This document shows positions 34,690 to 40,485 of a DNA stretch of 64,000 nucleotides, piece after piece. Position 1 is the first letter of the stretch. Each line of letters begins with the position of its first letter. Made by a program: the position numbers and the translations under genes. Source of the DNA: JAMIFN01 sp964544605 (GTDB lineage Bacteria; Pseudomonadota; Gammaproteobacteria; Burkholderiales; Burkholderiaceae_C); NCBI GenBank assembly GCA_964544605.1, contig CAZJBX010000008.1, forward strand, positions 1 to 64,000. Reading direction: 5' to 3'. Under the pieces are notes generated by a model that saw nothing but the letters and a program-made list of their open reading frames with translations, ran no database searches and was not told where the DNA came from.

Positions 34690-35889
34690 ATGCGCAAAAA
34701 GATAGGTTGGTTGTTGGCTTTGGCCGTGGTGTTGGCCGTGGCGGGCTATTTTTACTTCAAACAGAGCCAGAGCAAAAAGCAAACGCCCGATGTGCTGACG
34801 ACGACGGTGACGCGCGGCGATTTGGAGGACAGCGTATTGGCCTCGGGCACGATTGAGGCGAGCAAGATGATCAATGTGGGCGCACAGGTGTCGGGGCAGG
34901 TCAAGCGCTTGTATGTGGCGCTGGGCGATGAGGTCAAGCAGGGCCAGTTGGTGGCAGAGATTGATTCGGCCACGCAAAAGAATGCCGTGCAGGATGCCCA
35001 AGCGCAATTGACAGCAGCGAAGGCGACTTTGGCGGCCAAGCAAGCAGCTTTGCACCGCGCCCAAGTGGACTTCCAGCAGCAAAAGAATTTGGCCGATAAA
35101 GGCTTTGTGTCGAGCAATGCGCTGACTGTGGCGCAAACGAGTTTGCAAAGCGCCCAAGCGGATGTGGCCGCAGCCAAGGCGCAGATTGAGCAGTTTGCGG
35201 TGCGGGCTGAAACGGCCAATACCAACCTCGGCTATACCCGCATCGTTGCGCCCATGGATGGCGTGGTGGTGGCGATTGTGACGGATGAGGGCATGACGCT
35301 GAACGCGAATCAAACCACGCCCACCATCATCAAGCTGGCCGATTTATCCACCATGACGATTGAGGCGCAGATTTCAGAAGCGGATGTGCCGCGCGTGCAG
35401 CCGGGCATGGGCGCTTACTTCACCCTGCTGGGCGATCCTGACAAGCGCTATGAGGCGACGCTGCGGGCGATTGAGCCTGGCCCGATTGATATTGCCAGCA
35501 GCACGGGCCAAAGCAGTGGCGCCGGTAGCAGCAATACGGCCATTTATTACAACGGCTTGTTCGATGTGCCCAACCCCGATGGCAAGCTGCGGATTGCGAT
35601 GACGGCGCAGGTGTCGATTACGCTGGACAAACGCGAGAATGCCCTGCTGCTGCCCGCCGGCGCTTTGTCAGGCCGTGGCCGTGGCGGTGTACGCACAGTG
35701 CGCGTGGCCACGGGCGAGAAGGGCCAGCAGCAAATCAGCGAGCGCGAGATCCGCACGGGCTTGAACAACCGCGTGCAGGTGGAGGTGCTGGACGGCCTGA
35801 AAGAAGGCGAGCAGGTGGTAATTGGTGATGCGGCCACAGGCTCGGGCGGATCAAGCAACCGCCGCCCCGGTGGCGTTCGCATGTTCTAA
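34690..35889 (+). CDS. macA: MacA-like periplasmic adaptor subunit
   Basis: A 399-aa membrane-fusion protein, the periplasmic adaptor of a tripartite ABC efflux pump. One N-terminal membrane helix (about 5-22) is followed by the lipoyl half-domains (VSGQVKRLYVALGDEVKQGQ; TRIVAPMDGVV, in part), a helical hairpin around 95-165 rich in Gln/Ala, and beta-barrel and membrane-proximal domains ending in a Gly-rich tail. It precedes macB by 11 bases, so the two form an operon. The outer-membrane TolC-type partner is not in the window. Confidence 0.92.
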   Translation: MRKKIGWLLALAVVLAVAGYFYFKQSQSKKQTPDVLTTTVTRGDLEDSVLASGTIEASKMINVGAQVSGQVKRLYVALGDEVKQGQLVAEIDSATQKNAVQDAQAQLTAAKATLAAKQAALHRAQVDFQQQKNLADKGFVSSNALTVAQTSLQSAQADVAAAKAQIEQFAVRAETANTNLGYTRIVAPMDGVVVAIVTDEGMTLNANQTTPTIIKLADLSTMTIEAQISEADVPRVQPGMGAYFTLLGDPDKRYEATLRAIEPGPIDIASSTGQSSGAGSSNTAIYYNGLFDVPNPDGKLRIAMTAQVSITLDKRENALLLPAGALSGRGRGGVRTVRVATGEKGQQQISEREIRTGLNNRVQVEVLDGLKEGEQVVIGDAATGSGGSSNRRPGGVRMF

Positions 35890-35900
35890 AGGCCAGCGCC

Positions 35901-37907
35901 ATGCAAAAGCAAGAACCTTTGATGCGCGCGCGCGGTTTGCTGCGCCAGTTTCCCGCAGGGGACGATGTGGTGACGGTGCTGCAAGATGTGGATTTGGACA
36001 TCCACGCGGGCGAGATGGTGGCCATCATGGGCGCATCGGGCTCGGGTAAATCCACGCTGATGAACATTCTGGGCTGCCTCGATCAGCCCACCAGCGGCAG
36101 CTACCAAATCATGGGCAAAGAGACGGGGCAAATGCCACCCGATGAACTGGCCCGCCTGCGCCGCGAGCATTTTGGCTTCATCTTTCAGCGCTACCACTTG
36201 CTGGGCGATTTAACAGCGATGGGCAATGTGGAAATCCCTGCTGTGTATTCAGGCCGCCCTGCGGCAGAACGCCATGCCCGTTCACAAAAACTGCTGGACC
36301 GCTTGGGCTTGGGCGAGCGCTTGGGCAACCGCCCGGGCCAGCTCTCTGGCGGGCAGCAGCAGCGGGTGTCGATTGCGCGGGCGCTGATGAATGGCGGCAG
36401 CGTGATTTTGGCCGACGAGCCCACCGGCGCACTGGACACCGCCAGCGGCGAGGAGGTGATGCGGATTTTGCAAGAGCTGCATGCCGAGGGCCACACCATT
36501 ATTTTGGTGACGCACGACCCCAAAGTGGCGGCCCACGCCGAACGCGTGATTGAGATTTCTGATGGCCGCATCATCTCAGATGTACGCAAAAGCCAAGCCC
36601 AAAATGAGGCCCAAACCGCCCAGTCATCCACCGCCCTACCCCCAGCCGCTGCCCCAAGCAAAACCACCCCCGCCAGCCCTGCGCCACAGCGCGAGTGGGC
36701 CGGCCTCATCGGGCGCTTGCAAGAAGCCTTCAATATGGCCGTGCGCGCCATGGTGGCGCACAAGCTACGCACCCTGCTCACCATGCTGGGCATCATCATT
36801 GGCATTGCCTCGGTGGTGTCCGTCGTCGCCTTGGGCCAAGGCTCACGCGAGCGCATTTTGGCCGACATCAGCGGCATGGGCACCAACACCATCGACATCC
36901 GCGCGGGGGCAGGCTTCGGCGACCGCAATGCCAGCAAAATACGCACCCTGGTGCCCAGCGATGCCGTCGCCCTGGCGCAACTGCCGTTCTTAGATGCCGT
37001 CAGCCCCATGGTGCAAACCAGCCTAACCACACGCTACCGCAGCGAGGAGAAAACCGCCAACATCAACGGCGTGGGCGAGCAATACTTCTACGCCCTGGGC
37101 TATGACATGGCGCAAGGCACGGCCTTTGATCGGCGCTCCGAGCGCCAGCACGCGCAAGACGCCGTGATTGACCCCAACACGCAAGCGGCCTTTTTTGCCG
37201 CAGGTGAAAACCCCGTGGGCCAAGTGCTGCTGCTGGGCAGCGTGCCCGTGCGTATCGTTGGCGTCACCGCGCCCAAAGACAGCCCCTTTGGCAACCCCGA
37301 CGCCCTCAACATTTGGCTGCCCTACACCACCGTCATGACCCGCTTGCTGGGCACAGACACCCTGCGCGCCATCACCGTGAAGGTGAAAGACGGCGAGTCC
37401 AACACCGCCGCCGATGCCGCCATCACGCAAATGCTGACCCAGCGCCACGGCGCCAAAGACTTCTTCACCATGAGCAGCGACAGCGTCAAACAAACGGTGG
37501 AAAAAACCACCGCCACCATGACCCTGCTGATTTCCGCCATTGCCGTGATTTCCCTCATCGTGGGCGGCATTGGGGTGATGAACATCATGCTCGTCAGCGT
37601 CACCGAACGCACGCAAGAAATTGGCGTGCGCATGGCCGTGGGCGCTAGGCAAAGCGACATCTTGCAGCAATTTCTCATTGAAGCCGTGCTGGTGTGCTTG
37701 CTCGGCGGCTTACTCGGCGTGGGCCTGGCCTTAGGCATCGGCGCACTGTTCGACCAAATTGGTGGCGACAGCTTCCGCATGAGCTTCTCCACCTTCTCCA
37801 TCGTCGCCGCCTTCGCCAGCTCCACCCTCATTGGCGTCGCCTTCGGCTTCTTGCCCGCCCGCAGCGCCGCCCGCCTCAACCCCGTGGATGCCTTGAGTCG
37901 GGCGTAG
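35901..37907 (+). CDS. macB: MacB-like ABC transporter ATPase/permease
   Basis: A 668-aa protein fusing an ABC ATPase to a FtsX-type permease, as in MacB, which drives export of macrolides, heme precursors or toxins through MacA and TolC. Walker A GASGSGKS near 46-53, LSGGQQQR, and LADEPTGALD are present. One helix near 280-300 is followed by a large periplasmic domain and three C-terminal helices starting near ISAIAVISLIVGGIGVMNIM (in part), ending ARLNPVDALSRA. The linker (about 232-262) is Ala/Pro/Ser-rich. The next gene is the truncated antidote at the edge of the attC island. Confidence 0.93.
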   Translation: MQKQEPLMRARGLLRQFPAGDDVVTVLQDVDLDIHAGEMVAIMGASGSGKSTLMNILGCLDQPTSGSYQIMGKETGQMPPDELARLRREHFGFIFQRYHLLGDLTAMGNVEIPAVYSGRPAAERHARSQKLLDRLGLGERLGNRPGQLSGGQQQRVSIARALMNGGSVILADEPTGALDTASGEEVMRILQELHAEGHTIILVTHDPKVAAHAERVIEISDGRIISDVRKSQAQNEAQTAQSSTALPPAAAPSKTTPASPAPQREWAGLIGRLQEAFNMAVRAMVAHKLRTLLTMLGIIIGIASVVSVVALGQGSRERILADISGMGTNTIDIRAGAGFGDRNASKIRTLVPSDAVALAQLPFLDAVSPMVQTSLTTRYRSEEKTANINGVGEQYFYALGYDMAQGTAFDRRSERQHAQDAVIDPNTQAAFFAAGENPVGQVLLLGSVPVRIVGVTAPKDSPFGNPDALNIWLPYTTVMTRLLGTDTLRAITVKVKDGESNTAADAAITQMLTQRHGAKDFFTMSSDSVKQTVEKTTATMTLLISAIAVISLIVGGIGVMNIMLVSVTERTQEIGVRMAVGARQSDILQQFLIEAVLVCLLGGLLGVGLALGIGALFDQIGGDSFRMSFSTFSIVAAFASSTLIGVAFGFLPARSAARLNPVDALSRA

Positions 37908-37941
37908 GCCCTGCCCCAACCGCTTCAGGAAGGTGCATGAA

Positions 37942-38127
37942 ATGGACAAAATAACAGCCGCTGACTTGATCGACTTCGATATGGCCACGCTGCTGGACAG
38001 CCCCGAGGCCATCGCCGAGTATTTGAACATTGTGCTGGAAGAAAACGACCCAGCCGCCTTAACCCAAGCCTTGGGCACGGTGGCTCGTGCCTTGAGTTCA
38101 GAGCAGTCTGTCACAACGAATTGTTAG
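37942..38127 (+). pseudogene. Truncated HI1420-type addiction-module antidote
   Basis: A 61-aa remnant of a putative addiction module antidote protein. FDMATLLDSPEAIAEYLNIV, in part, and DPAALTQALGTVARA match the N-terminal half of that family, but the chain stops where the helix-turn-helix (normally continuing with Gly-Met and Ala-x2-Gly-Leu-Ser-Arg) should begin. The last 11 or so codons come from the attC-like half-site, whose TAG ends the frame. AGGAAGG before the ATG could still drive translation. No HI1419-like toxin partner is next to it. It sits 34 bases after macB. Confidence 0.75.
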
Positions 38128-38129
38128 CC
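38109..38129 (-). other. attC half-site A (integron recombination site remnant)
   Basis: On the minus strand the sequence GGCTAACAATTCGTT has the form of the left attC core (RYYYAAC) plus the start of its L box, but the matching right half is not found beyond about 38109, where antidote-gene sequence begins. The stop codon of the ParE/RelE-like toxin (TAA) lies inside the core, which is the usual place for a cassette gene to end. It matches the ends of sites B and C. The site is probably non-functional. Confidence 0.6.
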
Positions 38130-38420
38130 TCTACGCTGCCAGATAGATGGATTGCGGCTGGAATGGAAAACCCCGAGCACCACAATGCGGCGGGGTTCTG
38201 GGCGGTAATAAACGCTGTAGGGAAAACGATTGGCCAGAACACGGCGAATGCCGTTATGGACAATACCAAAGAGCAAAGGCTGCTCCGCTGCTAGGACAAC
38301 ACAGCGCTCAATTTCGGCGATGAACTCAGCCCCCAAATTGAGCCATCGCGACTCATACCACGCTGCTGCTTCAATCAACTCTGCACGAGCTGCACGGCGA
38401 AAAGTGACCGGCAGCGTCAT
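38124..38420 (-). CDS. ParE/RelE-superfamily toxin
   Basis: A 98-aa type II toxin of the RelE/ParE fold. It has the family's helical start (FRRAARAELIEAAAWYESR, in part), IERCVVLAAEQPLL and the C-terminal beta strands RRVLANRFPYSVYYRPEPRR and IVVLGVFHSSRNP, in part. Length is normal and the frame intact. Its ATG overlaps the stop of the upstream antitoxin as ATGA, the usual antitoxin-first operon. The stop codon falls within attC half-site A, so this pair looks like an integron cassette. Whether it poisons gyrase or cleaves mRNA is not decided by sequence. Confidence 0.88.
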   Translation of the reverse strand: MTLPVTFRRAARAELIEAAAWYESRWLNLGAEFIAEIERCVVLAAEQPLLFGIVHNGIRRVLANRFPYSVYYRPEPRRIVVLGVFHSSRNPSIWQRRG

Positions 38421-38644
38421 TGCTTGATGCGTGCCAGCGCCGCCGCTTTGACCTCACTCCACGCCACCACATCGCCTAGGTTTTCCTCATGATCCGCAAG
38501 GCGCCTGTCAAGCTCTGCCCTCTGCGCGGCGGTCGGGCTGGGAAGCGCATGGTGCATGGCAATGCCATCCCACAACACGTCGATCAGCTCTAGCTGTTCT
38601 GCGATGCTGAGTTGGCTTAGCTGAAAGAGAAGTTGCGTGTTCAT
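38417..38644 (-). CDS. Addiction-module antitoxin (Unstab_antitox type)
   Basis: A 75-aa protein of the addiction-module family (PF09720/TIGR02574), the usual partner of ParE/RelE-like toxins. It reads LSIAEQLELIDVLWDGIA and ends with the conserved HEENLGDVVAWSEVKAAALA, in part. ATG 38644 was chosen; the frame is open further upstream but that part is antisense to relB. It overlaps the toxin start as ATGA. The two are divergent from the RelB/YafQ module, with about 174 bases between starts holding both promoters. Confidence 0.88.
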   Translation of the reverse strand: MNTQLLFQLSQLSIAEQLELIDVLWDGIAMHHALPSPTAAQRAELDRRLADHEENLGDVVAWSEVKAAALARIKQ

Positions 38645-38780
38645 GCTTGAAGTATATGAGCCCTTCTCTTCTTGGACAAGGCAGATCACGCCCAGCCGGA
38701 AGGTGCTTGGGGCGAAGCTTGAACCAAGACAAAAAATGCTGCGTGAGCATTGAGCTGCAAAGGTCGCACTCAAAAATGAT

Positions 38781-38797
38781 GTATTACAATGCAATAC
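38781..38797. promoter_or_regulatory. Probable operator/promoter of the RelB module
   Basis: An inverted repeat with arms GTATT and AATAC around a TATA-like centre lies 22 bases before the relB start. RelB/DinJ antitoxins autoregulate through such short palindromes; the assignment is from position only. Confidence 0.4.
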
Positions 38798-38818
38798 ATG
38801 ATTGAAGAGGAGCGAAAT

Positions 38819-39082
38819 ATGGCTGTCAGTCGCATGATTCAAGCCCGTGTACCGAGCGAAATTCAGGATGTAGCAAACGCGGTGATTCAGGCATCGGGCC
38901 TCACCGTGAGCGATGTGGTGCGTGTGCTCATGACCCGCATTGCGCAGGACAAGAGCATTCCGGCGGCGCTGTTTCAGCCCAATGCCGAAACGCTTGCGGC
39001 CTTCGCAGAGATCGAGCGCGGCGGCCTCCAGCAGTTCGACTCCGTCGATGCCCTGTTCTCTGACCTTCATGCGGAAGATTGA
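38819..39082 (+). CDS. RelB/DinJ family antitoxin
   Basis: An 87-aa antitoxin with an N-terminal ribbon-helix-helix (SRMIQARVPSEIQDVANAVI, in part; SGLTVSDVVRVLMTRIA) and an acidic C-terminal tail that would wrap the toxin. GAGGAG lies seven bases before ATG 38819, preferred over the longer frame from 38789. The gene is intact, but its toxin partner, which starts inside its last codons, is frameshifted. The family normally binds and represses its own promoter with the toxin as corepressor. Confidence 0.88.
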   Translation: MAVSRMIQARVPSEIQDVANAVIQASGLTVSDVVRVLMTRIAQDKSIPAALFQPNAETLAAFAEIERGGLQQFDSVDALFSDLHAED

Positions 39083-39364
39083 GGTCACGACCGCCTTCAA
39101 GCGGGACTTCAAACGAGAGGCCAAGGGGCCGCACCGCAGCATTCTGGACACTGAACTCAAACAAATCATCAGCCTACTGGCAGGCGATATGCCGCTGCCG
39201 CAAAACACCGCGACCATGCGCTCACAGGCAACTGGAAGGATTACCGAGACTGCCATGTGAAGCCCGATCTGGTGCTAATCTATCGGCGCTTCGATGCGGA
39301 TACTGAGGAGCCGCCCCGTCTGGTACTTGCCCGCCTCGGCTCGCACTCTGAGCTGAACCTATAA
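39069..39364 (+). pseudogene. YafQ-type toxin, frameshifted
   Basis: A YafQ/RelE-superfamily mRNA endonuclease gene broken by one missing base. The first 45 residues (IEVTTAFKRDFKREAK, then LLAGDMPLPQ) are in one frame; after the A-run at 39202-39205 the conserved rest (DHALTGNWKDYRDCHVKPDL, in part; DLVLIYRR; LARLGSHSEL) continues in another frame to a TAA at 39362-39364. The whole span is 296 bases, one short of 99 codons. As read, translation ends at about 63 residues, losing the catalytic C-terminal part. A sequencing error in the A-run is the main alternative. Confidence 0.85.
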
Positions 39365-39789
39365 GCCGCGTATTTACCTCAGCGCAGCACAAACACAAGG
39401 CCATGCAGCAATTCTTCAAAATGCTGGTATGCAACCAAATGCTGCAAAACGGCGATGCCCACTTGAAGAACTTTGGCCTGCTCTACAGCCATGCCCAAGA
39501 TGTGTGGTTGGCCCCCGCCTACGATGTCATCAGCACCACCGCCTATGTGCGCCAAGACCAAGCGGCCCTGACCTTGCAAGGCTGCCGCCGCTGGTGGCCA
39601 CGGGAGGGCATGCTGCGCTTTGCCGTGCAGCATTGCGATTTGACCCAGCACAAATCCGAGCAACTGTATGCCGAATGCGAGCAGGCCAAACAACGCAGCC
39701 ATGCCGAAATTGCCCACAGCCCAGCGGCCATGCAAAGCACCGAAGCCCGTGCTTTGCAAACGCATTTGTTGGGTTTGCTGGGGGCTTGA
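39364..39789 (+). pseudogene. HipA C-terminal fragment
   Basis: The C-terminal third of a HipA-like serine/threonine kinase toxin, about 135 codons, with no N-terminal part. The active-site block NGDAHLKNFGLLY (catalytic Asp and metal Asn) and the metal-binding APAYDVIST are intact, followed by the helical C terminus. The homology runs back to the base after the YafQ stop, so another module replaced the front of the gene. ATG 39403 could begin a fragment, but no Shine-Dalgarno is evident and the ATP-binding lobe is missing, so it should be inactive. Confidence 0.8.
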
Positions 39790-39808
39790 ATGAGCGACCT
39801 TGACAAAT

Positions 39809-39848
39809 GAGGCTGCAAAGCGGTGTCGGCTTGAATGAATTGTTAGGA
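39809..39848 (-). other. attC half-site B (integron recombination site remnant)
   Basis: Read on the minus strand: core TCCTAAC, then AATTCATTCAAGCCGACACC and GCTTTGCAGCC, which match the left arm, central loop and only the first bases of the right arm of an aadA-type attC. The right arm then degenerates before any GTTRRRY core. It is almost identical to the corresponding part of site C, so the two share an origin. Probably inactive. Confidence 0.65.
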
Positions 39849-39948
39849 ATGCTGGGGACTTTTCCCAGACCTACGCCAACCCAATCATAGAGCAGTGGTG
39901 CTAGGTGAGATGTCGCCCGAGCCAAACATGCGGACGCTTGCAATCTAA

Positions 39949-39964
39949 TATCAGATATCTGATA
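39949..39964. promoter_or_regulatory. 16-bp perfect palindrome upstream of the HTH gene
   Basis: TATCAGATATCTGATA is a perfect palindrome 34 bases before the start of the HTH gene, in AT-rich DNA. It is well placed to be the operator of that gene, perhaps bound by its own product. Not tested against known operators. Confidence 0.5.
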
Positions 39965-39997
39965 ATTGAGGTTCTTTCTAAAATTGAGGACATTGTG

Positions 39998-40270
39998 ATG
40001 GTATACAAAAATAAAGCTGGTCAACCGCGAGAGCGAGCCATGATTGCAGCCTACTCGCTTGTGACGGATTTCGGTGGGAAGCAGGCAGATGTGGCGAAGG
40101 TTCTCGGTTGCTCCCAAGCAACAGTTTCAAATTGGGTTAAGGAGATGAGCTACAGGCGGGAAATTGTGGGCCTTGAGCGTGAGCTGAAAGATGCGAAGGG
40201 GTATATCAAGGAACTACGCAACGAGATCAAGACAATTGGGCATGAGCAGGTTGACGCGAAGAAAATCTGA
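39998..40270 (+). CDS. Small helix-turn-helix protein in the attC island
   Basis: A 90-aa protein with a Cro/transposase-like helix-turn-helix: FGGKQADVAKVLGCSQATVS, in part, then NWVKEM, followed by a charged helical tail (about 50-85) that could form a coiled coil (LERELKDAKGYIKELRNEI, in part). GAGGA lies seven bases before ATG 39998. Base composition is clearly more AT-rich than the surrounding chromosome, suggesting acquisition. It lies between attC sites B and C and so would form one cassette of about 0.5 kb, though its orientation is opposite to that inferred for the sites. Function unknown; transcription factor likely. Confidence 0.75.
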   Translation: MVYKNKAGQPRERAMIAAYSLVTDFGGKQADVAKVLGCSQATVSNWVKEMSYRREIVGLERELKDAKGYIKELRNEIKTIGHEQVDAKKI

Positions 40271-40318
40271 GTGATTGAACACAAGCGCGATTGAAGTGGC
40301 TGCTGTGTCACAAATCGG

Positions 40319-40378
40319 GCCTAACGCCTGAATTAAGCTGCGCCGCGAAGCGGCGTCGGCTTGAATGAATTGTTATGT
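40319..40378 (-). other. attC site C, complete (59-base-element type)
   Basis: A 60-base imperfect palindrome bounded by GCCTAAC and GTTATGT. Read on the minus strand it runs ACATAAC, AATTCATTCAAGCCGACGCC, GCTTCGCGGCGCAGC, TTAATTCAGGC, GTTAGGC: the two cores, two L boxes and the GCTTCGC hairpin centre of aadA-type integron sites as I remember them. Stems pair as AAGC-x-GCGCCGC against GCGGCG-T-CGGCTT, with the one unpaired base in the half that, on known sites, marks the minus strand as the functional top strand. The GTTATGT core (ACATAAC) departs from consensus at one base. Confidence 0.85.
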
Positions 40379-40385
40379 AGCCTGC

Positions 40386-40454
40386 TCAATCAGAAAAGGT
40401 GTGGCCACATTCAAGGCATTTATGCGCTACCTGCTGCTGTGCCGGCAGCGCCGC
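40386..40454 (-). pseudogene. Possible 3' remnant of a cassette gene (zinc-ribbon tail)
   Basis: An open frame of 22 codons ending TGA eight bases before attC site C, in the orientation expected for that site's cassette gene. Its end reads HKCLECGHTFSD, which looks like the CxxC end of a small zinc-ribbon protein. No start is present; a TAG lies just upstream at 40455-40457. It is too short to be sure of, but the placement fits a cassette cut off by the junction with the P-type ATPase region. Confidence 0.3.
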
Positions 40455-40485
40455 CTAAAGTTTGATGGATGGGTGCACGGCCCCC

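Noticed and set aside
37908..40485. Integron integrase or attI site
   Set aside because: No tyrosine recombinase frame and no promoter Pc/attI-like arrangement was found in or beside the island, so it is not called an integron.
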